A stretch of 39,798 bases of DNA from Kiritimatiellota bacterium (GTDB lineage: Bacteria > Verrucomicrobiota > Kiritimatiellia > CAIQIC01): NCBI GenBank assembly GCA_026398385.1, contig JAPLSZ010000122.1, forward strand, positions 1 through 39,798, given 5' to 3'. The position numbers and the translations under genes are program-made. The notes below the pieces were generated by a model, which worked only from the letters and a program-made list of their open reading frames with translations, did not search any database and was not told where the DNA came from. Of this stretch, positions 13,518 through 21,284 are shown piece by piece. How positions within the stretch are numbered: the stretch's first letter is position 1; each line of letters starts with the position of its first letter.

Positions 13518-16316
13518 ATGAAACTGGGGTTTATTATACCGGCCTGCCTGGCGCTGGTCTGCGCGGCGGCGGTCCCCGCCGCGGAACGGTCGGCCGTGCT
13601 TTCGCTTTCCGATGTGGCCGATTTTACCCCCGGAGCCAGCCGTCAAGCCGCCGCCGCCTTGCGGCCGCAGATCGTCGCCCGACTGGCCAATGAGTATGAC
13701 TGCCTCGTGCTGAGCCGGGCGAATGTCGAAAGCCTGGCGACGGAAGCCGAGATCCGGCGGCTGGCCGCCCTGGCGGCGGCGCGGCCCGCCGACGCCCAGG
13801 TGTTGGCGGCGGATTATGCCGTGCGCATCCACCTGCGGCCCGCGTCCGAAGGCACGAACATGCTCCTGTCCGTCACGTACAAAGACATCCGGGCCGATGT
13901 GGACAAAAAGACGGAGTATCTGCGGCGGAAAGTGCCCACGCCATCCGTGATGGTGGGACAGAGGAACAGCCGCGATTACCGTTTTGTCGCGGACAGCGCT
14001 GCCGATATGTTGGCGGAGGCGTTGGGCCTGCCCAAGCGCGCTTCACCGCCGGCCGCGGGGGTGGTCAATGCGGCCGCCCGGGGCGCTGTCTGGGCCGTCC
14101 TGCCCTTCGCCAGGATGGATGTCACGCTTCCGGAACCGGCAGCGGAGCAGTGTGCGAGGTTTTTTGGTTGGCGGGCACGGCAGGACGCGCTGCCGGAAGC
14201 GCTGTTTGCCGCCGTGCAACAGGAGGATAGGATTTACTATGGCAAAGAAAGAACGCTGGAGGAGATCCGGCAGGAAGCGGCCAGAAAAAAAGAAGCTAAC
14301 CAACGACAGCCAGTGCCGGCGCGAGCACCGCTTTCGACCGTAATCGACGAGGCTTTGGCGGTGGCCGTGGAGGCCGCGCTCCAGGCGCACGGGCAGGTGG
14401 GTCGGCTGGTGGATCGTGCCCTCATTAAGGCAACCTTGGCGGAGTTGAAATTGAATACGCTCATGGGCGTTAACGAATTCACGGCTGGGCCGGCCGGGCG
14501 GCTGGTGGGCGCCGACTGGTTGCTGATGGGGGCGGTGAGCAGGGAGGCCCAGGGGTGGCGGCTGAACATGCAGTTGGTGAATGCCCACTCCTCCGTCGTC
14601 ATGGATGCGCGCGAGGCCGCGTGCGCAGCAGAGACGGATCTGGCTGACTTGGCGCGCACCTCGGCCCTGCTGCTGGCTGGACGGGCCAGGAAACCGCCGG
14701 CCTTCCCGCCCAGCCCGGCTTGGCAGCGCAGGCGTGAAGCCGGATTCTTTGGCGAATTCCTCATGGACGAACATGGCGATCGCCAATGGAGGCTGGAGAT
14801 ACCGATGCTGAACCGCGTCGAGATCGTGTATCTGCTGCAAGGGGACCAGCCGGAATTGCTTGATGGGCATGTAATCGCCCCGTTGATGCAGATGTTGTAC
14901 CGCTGGGTTTGCCATTTAGATTCGCCTGAAGAAATTGATCCCACCATGGCGGGAGTTGCCACGGCGCTGCTGGACCACTTGCTGTCGTCAGTGGAATACG
15001 ATGGGCCGGTCTATGCTCCGCTGTTGACGCGCGCGCAGGCCTGGGGTTGGGCCGGTTATTATGAAAAGGCCATGGAACTGGCGCAGCGCAGCCTGCGGGA
15101 ATATCCGGGCGCGTCGCCGGGTTGGGCGAAATTCCTGTTGGCCGCCTGTCTTCTCAAATTGGACCGGCCGATGGAGGCCTTGCCGCTGGCGCGCGAGGCG
15201 GCGGATATCTTCGAGCGTGGCATGCGCGAACATTGTGAGTGGGAAGGATACGCTCAGAGGTGCATCTGGCGACTGCTGGCAAATATTGCCCAGGATGATC
15301 GGGTGCGGGATGAAAATCAGGAATTCCGCGCACTGCAACATGAGTTCAAACAACAGCTTGGACTTTGGGCATATGATGTGATGCGGTATCTCATGCTGCT
15401 GAAAAAACGGGAGGGGATGGAAAAGGTCGCGTCGTTGAACCTTACCAAGTTGCGGGAGGAAACGGGGAATGCCGGCCTCATCCCCGTGGAAGCCTTACGT
15501 GGCGACTATCTGCTTCAATGGGGCCGGACGGAAGAAGCCATCCGGGCCTACCAAGCCATTATTGTGGCGTACCCTGGTTATGACGGCATTCAAACGACAC
15601 GGAATTACGGCCGCACCCAATTGACCCGGATCGAGCAACAAACCGGGCGTAAGGGATTGGTGCCGGCGGACGTACATCCCTCCGTGGCCATAAAGGATGT
15701 GTGCCGCATACCGGACAAGTATAAGGTCTACTGTTTTCCGGTAGGCAATGCGGATACCGGTATTGTGTATTATGCTTGCCAAGTGGTGGAAGAATGGTTC
15801 GGAACCAAGGTGGTGATCAAGGATGCCACTCCCATCCCGGTAGGGGCCTTTAACGAGGCTGAAGAACGGCATTCCATGGGAGAATTCTCCCGGCAACTAT
15901 TGCAGAACACAGAGATCCCTGACGACACGTTGTTCACCTTTTACATAACCGGCGAAAAGCTAACGATAATTGGCGGGCAGTCGGCCTTTGCCCACCCTTG
16001 GGGCGGAAATCCGGTGGTTGGTTCGTATTATAATCGGGGCGGTTATCAACCGCAAACCAGCGACAAGCAGGAGCTGGGGCGTGCCTTGGGACAGGGTATT
16101 GCGGTGCAATTCAAGAAATGCATGATTTTCCCGTGCCCGACCGACTGGCTGGGGTGGGAACGTGGTGTGTATTGTAAGAACCCCTTATGCGGTGACACAA
16201 GTAATTTATGCTCGGCTTGTGCCCAAAAATACAAAGCCAATTTTGAACAGTGCCACCGGGCTCTGCAGAACTTCAAAAAGCTGCCCTTCAAAATGCTGAG
16301 CTGGCAATTCGACTAA
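13518..16316 (+). CDS. Secreted CsgG-like / TPR-like / archaemetzincin-like fusion with degenerate zinc site
   Basis: 932 residues; ATG 13518 has ACGGAGA about 10 bases upstream. Signal peptide 1-21. Residues about 25-170 and 185-390 each resemble CsgG/TolB-N domains (YDCLVLSRANVESLATEAEI; VGRLVDRALIKATLAELKL then GRLVGADWLLMGAV). Residues about 495-710 are helical and TPR-like (TRAQAWGWAGYYEKAMELA; ALRGDYLLQWGRTEEAI). Residues about 735-932 match archaemetzincin: CQVVEEWFGTKVVI, LFTFYITGEKLT, GGQSAFAHPWGG, then QELGRALGQGIA where HExxHxxGxxH is expected, KKCMIFPC, LCSACAQKY and a final helix. The Glu is kept, but all three zinc His are replaced (Gln, Arg, Ile); several Cys of the structural zinc site remain. 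Probably a non-catalytic metzincin fold. I know no described protein with this architecture. Confidence 0.7.
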   Translation: MKLGFIIPACLALVCAAAVPAAERSAVLSLSDVADFTPGASRQAAAALRPQIVARLANEYDCLVLSRANVESLATEAEIRRLAALAAARPADAQVLAADYAVRIHLRPASEGTNMLLSVTYKDIRADVDKKTEYLRRKVPTPSVMVGQRNSRDYRFVADSAADMLAEALGLPKRASPPAAGVVNAAARGAVWAVLPFARMDVTLPEPAAEQCARFFGWRARQDALPEALFAAVQQEDRIYYGKERTLEEIRQEAARKKEANQRQPVPARAPLSTVIDEALAVAVEAALQAHGQVGRLVDRALIKATLAELKLNTLMGVNEFTAGPAGRLVGADWLLMGAVSREAQGWRLNMQLVNAHSSVVMDAREAACAAETDLADLARTSALLLAGRARKPPAFPPSPAWQRRREAGFFGEFLMDEHGDRQWRLEIPMLNRVEIVYLLQGDQPELLDGHVIAPLMQMLYRWVCHLDSPEEIDPTMAGVATALLDHLLSSVEYDGPVYAPLLTRAQAWGWAGYYEKAMELAQRSLREYPGASPGWAKFLLAACLLKLDRPMEALPLAREAADIFERGMREHCEWEGYAQRCIWRLLANIAQDDRVRDENQEFRALQHEFKQQLGLWAYDVMRYLMLLKKREGMEKVASLNLTKLREETGNAGLIPVEALRGDYLLQWGRTEEAIRAYQAIIVAYPGYDGIQTTRNYGRTQLTRIEQQTGRKGLVPADVHPSVAIKDVCRIPDKYKVYCFPVGNADTGIVYYACQVVEEWFGTKVVIKDATPIPVGAFNEAEERHSMGEFSRQLLQNTEIPDDTLFTFYITGEKLTIIGGQSAFAHPWGGNPVVGSYYNRGGYQPQTSDKQELGRALGQGIAVQFKKCMIFPCPTDWLGWERGVYCKNPLCGDTSNLCSACAQKYKANFEQCHRALQNFKKLPFKMLSWQFD

Positions 16317-16446
16317 AAGCCGCGGACGCTGCGGCCTGGGCGCACCAGCAGCAGCGCCGCACTTTGTCCAATAGCGTCCCGCCACCTGTCTTGCCGATCC
16401 ACCCCGGGGCACGACCCTGCGCCCGCGCAAAAAATGCAGACCGCGC

Positions 16447-16475
16447 TTGCGCAGTTCGTGGTTTTATGCCATACA
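16447..16475 (+). promoter_or_regulatory. Possible promoter of pntAB-pntB
   Basis: TTGCGC (16447-16452) and CATACA (16470-16475) are 17 bases apart. The ATG of pntAB follows only 7 bases after the -10 with no Shine-Dalgarno sequence, so the transcript would be leaderless if this is right. Both boxes are weak. The rest of 16317-16482 shows no gene. Confidence 0.25.
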
Positions 16476-16482
16476 ACCGCGC

Positions 16483-16782
16483 ATGTCATCTGACATCCTG
16501 GTCAATTTGTATATCTTCGTGCTGGCGACCTTTCTGGGCCTGGAGGTCATCCGGCGGGTGTCGCCGCTGCTGCATACCCCCCTGATGTCGCTGACCAACG
16601 CCATTTCCGCCATCACCGTGGTCGGTTCCATGGTCATTGCCGGCAAGCAGGAAACCACGTTGAGCACGGTGCTGGGCACGGTGGCGGTGACCGCGTCCAT
16701 GATCAACATCGTCGGCGGATATCTGATCACCTACCGCATGCTGGCGATGTTCAAGAAGCGCGAACCGAAGAAAATGCCCTAA
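16483..16782 (+). CDS. pntAB: NAD(P) transhydrogenase alpha subunit, membrane part (PntAB)
   Basis: 99 residues from ATG 16483. Three hydrophobic helices: ILVNLYIFVLATFLGLEVI, LMSLTNAISAITVVGSMVIA and TVLGTVAVTASMINIVGGYL. SLTNAISAI and the SMINIVGGYLITYRML ending are diagnostic of the small membrane subunit of three-subunit proton-translocating transhydrogenases. It forms the proton channel with PntB and links to the NAD(H)-binding PntAA. Its stop overlaps the pntB start (TAATG), so the two are translationally coupled. The partner pntAA lies just beyond pntB but on the opposite strand. Confidence 0.93.
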   Translation: MSSDILVNLYIFVLATFLGLEVIRRVSPLLHTPLMSLTNAISAITVVGSMVIAGKQETTLSTVLGTVAVTASMINIVGGYLITYRMLAMFKKREPKKMP

Positions 16783-18176
16783 TGGAACACCTGATCCATC
16801 TGGTCTACCTGGCCGCCGCGATTTGCTTTATTCTCGCCCTGAAATGGCTCAGCGCCGTGCCCACGGCCCGCCGCGGCGTGATCACCGGCATCGCCGGCAT
16901 GTTGCTGGCGGTGGGGGGGACGCTGGCCCTGCTGTGGGCGGAAGTGCCGGCCGCCAGTTGGGCCACCTACCGCTGGATTCTGACGGCCTTTGTGATCGGC
17001 TCGTGTATCGGCGTACCGATGGCCCTGATGCCGATGACCGCGGTGCCGCAGCGGACGGCGCTATCGCATGCCTTTGGCGCGCTGGCGGCCGCCCTGGTGG
17101 GCACGGCGGAGTTTTACCTGCGCACGCCGCAGATCGGCACGTTCGTGATGACCGCGCTGGCCTTGGAGGTTTTGCTCGGCTATCTGACGTTCACCGCCAG
17201 TCTGATGGCCTTCGGCAAGCTGCAGGGCATCCTGCCCACGCGGCCCATGACCTACCGGGGCCAGAACGTGGTGAACCTGGGCCTGTTTGGCCTGGCCGTG
17301 CTGGTGGCCATCTGGTTGATCTTGCACCCGGGCCACCGCGCCCTGTTCCCCGTCCTGTCCGTGATGGCGCTGATCTTCGGCATCTGCCTGATTATCCCCA
17401 TCGGCGGCGCCGATATGCCCACGGTGATCTCATTGCTCAACGCTTACGCGGGCCTCTCCGCGTCCGCCATGGGCTTCGTGCTCAACAACAAGCTGCTGAT
17501 CATCGCGGGCGCGCTGGACGGTTCGTCCGGCTTGATCCTCTCGATCATCATGTGCAAGGCGATGAATCGCTCGTTCGCCAACGTGCTCTTCGGCGCCTTC
17601 GGCCAGGTGCAAATGGCCGCGGCGGCGGGCGAACAGAAACCGGCCCACAGCGCCACGCCGGAGGAGGCTGCGTCGTTGCTGGAAAACGCGCAATCTGTGA
17701 TGATTGTGCCCGGCTATGGCATGGCGGTGGCCCAGGCCCAGCATGCCGTGCGCGAACTGTTCGAAGTCCTGACCAAGCGCGGGATCAAGGTTGCCTTTGC
17801 CATTCATCCCGTGGCCGGCCGCATGCCCGGCCATATGAATGTGCTGCTGGCCGAGGCCAACATCCCCTATGACCGCCTCATCGAGATGGAGGACGCCAAC
17901 ATCGAAATGTCCCAGGTCGACGTGGCCCTGGTCATTGGCGCCAACGATGTGACCAATCCCGCCGCGCGGAACAACAAGGCCAGCCCGATCTACGGCATGC
18001 CCATTCTGGACGTGGACAAGGCGCGGACGGTGATGGTGATCAAGCGCAGCCTCAACCCCGGTTTTGCCGGCATCGACAACGAACTCTATTACCTGGACAA
18101 GACGCTGATGCTGTTCGGCGACGCAAAGGCGTTTACCCTGCAGTTGGTGAAGCAATTGGGCGCCAACGCCGCCTAG
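16782..18176 (+). CDS. pntB: NAD(P) transhydrogenase beta subunit (PntB)
   Basis: 464 residues, the usual length. About 280 residues of membrane domain are followed by the NADP(H)-binding domain III. That domain has VPGYGMAVAQAQHAV (the dinucleotide loop), HPVAGRMPGHMNVLLAEA, VIGANDVTNPAA and KRSLNPGFAGIDNELYYLD, all canonical. The enzyme uses the proton gradient to reduce NADP+ with NADH. The stop TAG (18174-18176) shares the palindrome CTAG with the stop of pntAA on the other strand, so the genes overlap tail to tail by three bases and no separate terminator fits between them. Confidence 0.95.
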   Translation: MEHLIHLVYLAAAICFILALKWLSAVPTARRGVITGIAGMLLAVGGTLALLWAEVPAASWATYRWILTAFVIGSCIGVPMALMPMTAVPQRTALSHAFGALAAALVGTAEFYLRTPQIGTFVMTALALEVLLGYLTFTASLMAFGKLQGILPTRPMTYRGQNVVNLGLFGLAVLVAIWLILHPGHRALFPVLSVMALIFGICLIIPIGGADMPTVISLLNAYAGLSASAMGFVLNNKLLIIAGALDGSSGLILSIIMCKAMNRSFANVLFGAFGQVQMAAAAGEQKPAHSATPEEAASLLENAQSVMIVPGYGMAVAQAQHAVRELFEVLTKRGIKVAFAIHPVAGRMPGHMNVLLAEANIPYDRLIEMEDANIEMSQVDVALVIGANDVTNPAARNNKASPIYGMPILDVDKARTVMVIKRSLNPGFAGIDNELYYLDKTLMLFGDAKAFTLQLVKQLGANAA

Positions 18177-19290
18177 GGTGGGGTGGGACCGGGGTGGGTC
18201 ACGCAGGCGCCCTTGATGATCTCATCCGTGAAATCCAGCTTCAGCGTGCCGTCTTTGGCGACGAGCAATTTCAGCAGTTCCTGAATATTGCGGGCGTACA
18301 TCTGGCTCGCATGCACCGGCAGGCTGGCCGGCAGATTCACCGCGCCGATGATGGTCACCCCGTGGACGACGACCTCCTGGCCGGCTGCGGTCAGGGCGCA
18401 GTTGCCGCCCGTTTCGGCGGCCAGATCCACGAATCCACGATCACGGAACCGGGGCGCATGCTGGCGACCATCTCCGGGGTGATCAGCAGCGGCGCGCGCT
18501 TGCCGGGGATCGCCGCCGTGCTGATGACGGCGTCCATGTCCTTGATGTTACGCGCCAGCAGTTCCATTTCGCGGCGGTGCGATTCTTCCGACAGCTCCTT
18601 CGCATAGCCGCCCCGGTCCTCGGTCTCCCGGTCAGCCCATTCGACTTGCAGGAATTTCGCCCCGAGGCTTTCCACCTGCTCCTTCACCGCCGGCCGCACG
18701 TCGAACGCCAGCACCACCGCGCCCAGACGCCGCGCGGTCGCGATCGCCTGCAGGCCGGCCACGCCGGCGCCGAGCACCAGCACCTTGGCCGGGCGGATCG
18801 TGCCCGCCGCGGTGGTCAGCATGGGGAAAAATTTCGGCAGCGCCGCCGCCGCCAGCAGCACGCCCTTGTAGCCGGCCACGGTGGCCTGCGAAGAGAGCGC
18901 ATCCATGCTTTGCGCGCGGCTGATGCGCGGCACGGCTTCCAGCGCCAGGGCGGTGACGTTGCGCTGGGCCAGCAGTGCCAGGGTGGACGGGCTGGTCGCC
19001 GGCTGCAGGAGCCCGATGAGCACCGCGCCGGCCCGCAACGCGGCCACTTCCTGATCGGTTGGTTTTTGAATTTTAACGACGATGTCCGCCACGCCGAACA
19101 CCGCGGCCGCGTCCGGCGCCACCTTCGCCCCGGCGCGCACATAGTCCTCGTCCAGAAAAAAAGCGCCGCGGCCCGCGCCGGCTTCCACCAGGACCTCCAG
19201 CCCGGATTTAACCAGCGCCTGGCAAACCTCCGGTGTCAGCGCCACGCGGCGCTCGGCGGACGCACTTTCCTTGGGGACTCCTATTTTCAT
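18173..19290 (-). pseudogene. pntAA: NAD(P) transhydrogenase alpha subunit, soluble part (PntAA), frameshifted
   Basis: ATG 19290 gives MKIGVPKESASAERRVALTP, the signature of the NAD(H)-binding domain I (also alanine dehydrogenase). VLVLGAGVAGLQAIATARRLGA (Rossmann loop, about 165-186) follows, then the end region up to MRPGSVIVD. There the frame breaks. The intact protein would go on as LAAETGGNCALTAAGQEVV to a TAG at 18175-18173. The cause is an exact 8-base tandem duplication, ATCCACGA twice at 18425-18440 (plus-strand sense). Without one copy the gene is 1110 bases, 369 residues, normal for PntAA. As read, the product stops shortly after the break (TAA-proximal frame at 18391) and lacks the last 75 or so residues. 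A real slippage mutation or a base-calling/assembly error are both possible. Confidence 0.85.
18425..18440. repeat. 8-bp perfect tandem duplication inside pntAA
   Basis: ATCCACGA occurs twice without a gap (18425-18432, 18433-18440). Removing one unit restores the reading frame across the conserved PGSVIVDLAAETGG motif, so it is an insertion rather than a coincidence. Confidence 0.9.
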
Positions 19291-19372
19291 GCGCTATTCA
19301 ATACGGAAAGCCGTTCGTCTTGTCAGCTCTATTCCGTGAACCGCGTCGGTCACGGAGGGCCCGCGCCGGGCG

Positions 19373-20470
19373 TCATACCGGCGGGGCTGCCACCAGTGCC
19401 GCGGCGGCGGAATTGTCCGGGGGCCGCTCCCGGGGGGCGGGGAATTTCTGCCGCAGCCGGATGTAGTGGTCGTTGAGCTCCCGGTAGGCGCGCAGGAGCT
19501 GCAGATAATCGGCTTCGATCATCAGCGCGCGCTTGCGCGCGCGGTCGGCCTCGTCGCGCTCCTGGATCACCTGCGCATCCCTTTGCTGGATGCGCTCCCC
19601 GGCCTCTTGCTCGATGCGCATCCGGGCGGCATTGAGTTCATCGAACTCGGCGGTCTTCTCAGCCAGCCGGCTCATCAGGATGTCGCAACGCTGGGCCAGT
19701 CCATCGTAGGCTTCCATCAAGGCCGCGCGCTGGATGATCAGCAGTTCGAGATCGGTTTTCCCCTGTGTGGCCAGCTGAATCTGTTCATTAAGCTGCTCCA
19801 GGTGTGCGAGCCTGTTTTGCGCATGTTCCAGCGCGATCCGAGCCGCCAATTCCTCGCGGCGTAACTTGGCGATGTGCGCCTTCAGCTCCTGCTCGCGACG
19901 CTCCGCCCGGGCTTGCGCGTCCGTGTACAGGTGCTGCCACTTCAGCGCGGCCTTTTCCCAGGTTTCCTTCTGGGCCGTGATCTCCCGCCAGGTTCCCGGC
20001 AACGGGCCGGATTCGACGGGCGGCGAAACGGGCGCCGCCGCCGGTTCGGCCACGGCGGCGGGTGGCGCATCGGCCCCTTCGGCGGCGACCTGCAACTGTT
20101 GGCGCAATTCCTCGGCGGCGCCGCCCAGTTGGGCGTTCTGTTCCAGCACGGTCAACAGCAACGCCTCGTTCAACGCGTGCTCCCGGCCGGTCTTCTGGTT
20201 GGCCACGCGGGCCGTCGGCGCCACGGCCCCGTCGCGGACCAAATCGCCCGTGGCCAGCAGGTGAATGGGCCCGTAGAAACTCCCGTCCTGCAACTCCACG
20301 TGCCAGACCATGTCCAGCTCGGGCAACTCCTCTGCCGGCTGCCATGTTTGTTGATCCGGCGAGAGCAGATCCCCTGGTGCAATCCGGCCGTCGGCGGCCC
20401 AATGCTGCAGCACGGCCAAGGTGACCGGGCCATACACGGTATTGTCGGTTTTTTTCAGAAACCAGTTCAT
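19373..20470 (-). CDS. GYF-like (DUF4339-type) domain protein with long coiled coil
   Basis: 365 residues from ATG 20470 (MNWFLKKTDNTVYGPV); an ATG five codons upstream is possible. The first about 100 residues hold two copies of the bacterial GYF_2-type fold: WFLKKTDNTVYGPVTLAVLQ with GRIAPGDLLSPD, and WHVELQDGSFYGPIHLLATG with DGAVAPTARVAN. A low-complexity Ala/Pro linker (about 120-165) leads into a coiled coil of about 170 residues rich in Glu, Arg, Gln and Ala. Bacterial GYF-like modules are thought to bind Pro-rich peptides. No signal peptide, so presumably cytoplasmic. It starts about 23 bases after the LysM lipoprotein gene and precedes pntAA on the same strand. Role unknown. Confidence 0.7.
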   Translation of the reverse strand: MNWFLKKTDNTVYGPVTLAVLQHWAADGRIAPGDLLSPDQQTWQPAEELPELDMVWHVELQDGSFYGPIHLLATGDLVRDGAVAPTARVANQKTGREHALNEALLLTVLEQNAQLGGAAEELRQQLQVAAEGADAPPAAVAEPAAAPVSPPVESGPLPGTWREITAQKETWEKAALKWQHLYTDAQARAERREQELKAHIAKLRREELAARIALEHAQNRLAHLEQLNEQIQLATQGKTDLELLIIQRAALMEAYDGLAQRCDILMSRLAEKTAEFDELNAARMRIEQEAGERIQQRDAQVIQERDEADRARKRALMIEADYLQLLRAYRELNDHYIRLRQKFPAPRERPPDNSAAAALVAAPPV

Positions 20471-20493
20471 AGGCTGGGCGTTCAACTCATCGG

Positions 20494-21138
20494 TTAGGGC
20501 CCGGGCAAGTTCAACTTCTGGCCGGCGCGCAGGCGGTTGGCATCCGTCAGGCCATTGGCCTCCAGGAGGGCGCGCAACTTCACGCCGTGCGTCGCGGCAA
20601 TGCCGGACAGGGTGTCGCCAGCTTTGGCTTCGTAGGTTTGGCCGGCGGCCGCGCCGACGCCGTTGTCCGGCCGGGCGGACGGCCCGCCGTATCCGGGTGT
20701 CTTCTTTCCGCTGCCGCCCTTGCGACCGGGTGCGGCTCCGGCGCCCCCGCCCATGATTTGTTCCATCTTGCGGCTCAGAATTTCCACCAGCTCCTGCTTG
20801 TCCTTCTCCCGCGCCGTCTCCAGCGCCCGCAGGCGCTGGTCCAGATCGCCCAGCCCGGCCCGCAGCGTGGGCAGCTCGGCGGCGGCGGCCGTCGTCCGCT
20901 GCTGCGCGGCCTTCAGGTTGTCGAGGTCCGTCCGCAACTGTTGCGCCTCCAGTTCCGCACCTTCCATCCGTCCGGAGACTTTACGAATCTGTTCCTGCAT
21001 CAGCAGAAAGTCTTCCCGCTCCTGCGTGGCCTGGCGGACCGGCGCATCCGTGAAGGTGGCGCACCCCGCGAGCGCCACGAAGACCACCGCCAGGGCGGGA
21101 GCGATCCGGCGGGCGGGCTGCCAATGCGGTTTGTTCAT
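20494..21138 (-). CDS. LysM-domain lipoprotein with coiled coil
   Basis: 214 residues from ATG 21138. The lipoprotein signal peptide (RRIAPALAVVFVALAGC) ends in a clear lipobox A-L-A-G-C-A. A Gln/Glu/Leu-rich coiled coil (about 35-120) and a Gly/Lys linker follow, and the protein ends in one LysM motif: YEAKAGDTLSGIAATHGVK, then LLEANGLTDANRLRAGQKL. LysM binds N-acetylglucosamine in peptidoglycan, so this is likely an outer- or inner-membrane-anchored wall-binding protein. The start was chosen for the signal peptide: the frame runs open further upstream, across the fba promoter. A weak TTGAGC-17-TAATCA lies just upstream on the minus strand. Downstream is the GYF-like coiled-coil gene, likely co-transcribed. 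Confidence 0.78.
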   Translation of the reverse strand: MNKPHWQPARRIAPALAVVFVALAGCATFTDAPVRQATQEREDFLLMQEQIRKVSGRMEGAELEAQQLRTDLDNLKAAQQRTTAAAAELPTLRAGLGDLDQRLRALETAREKDKQELVEILSRKMEQIMGGGAGAAPGRKGGSGKKTPGYGGPSARPDNGVGAAAGQTYEAKAGDTLSGIAATHGVKLRALLEANGLTDANRLRAGQKLNLPGP

Positions 21139-21203
21139 CCCGGAATGATTAGCCGATTGCGCACCGGTGCTCAAGCAAATATCGCCGGTCGGCGCATTGA
21201 GGC

Positions 21204-21231
21204 TTGACCCCGCGGCGGATTTTCGTAGCAT
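21204..21231 (+). promoter_or_regulatory. Promoter of fba
   Basis: TTGACC (21204-21209), 16-base spacer, TAGCAT (21226-21231). The ATG lies at 21285, giving a leader of about 47 bases with AAAGGA upstream of the start. The spacer is GC-rich in its first half and AT-rich in the second. Confidence 0.5.
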
Positions 21232-21284
21232 CGACGCGGTTGTCCGTCGCGGCGGCGGCACACGTCGAAAGGAAAAAGATCACT

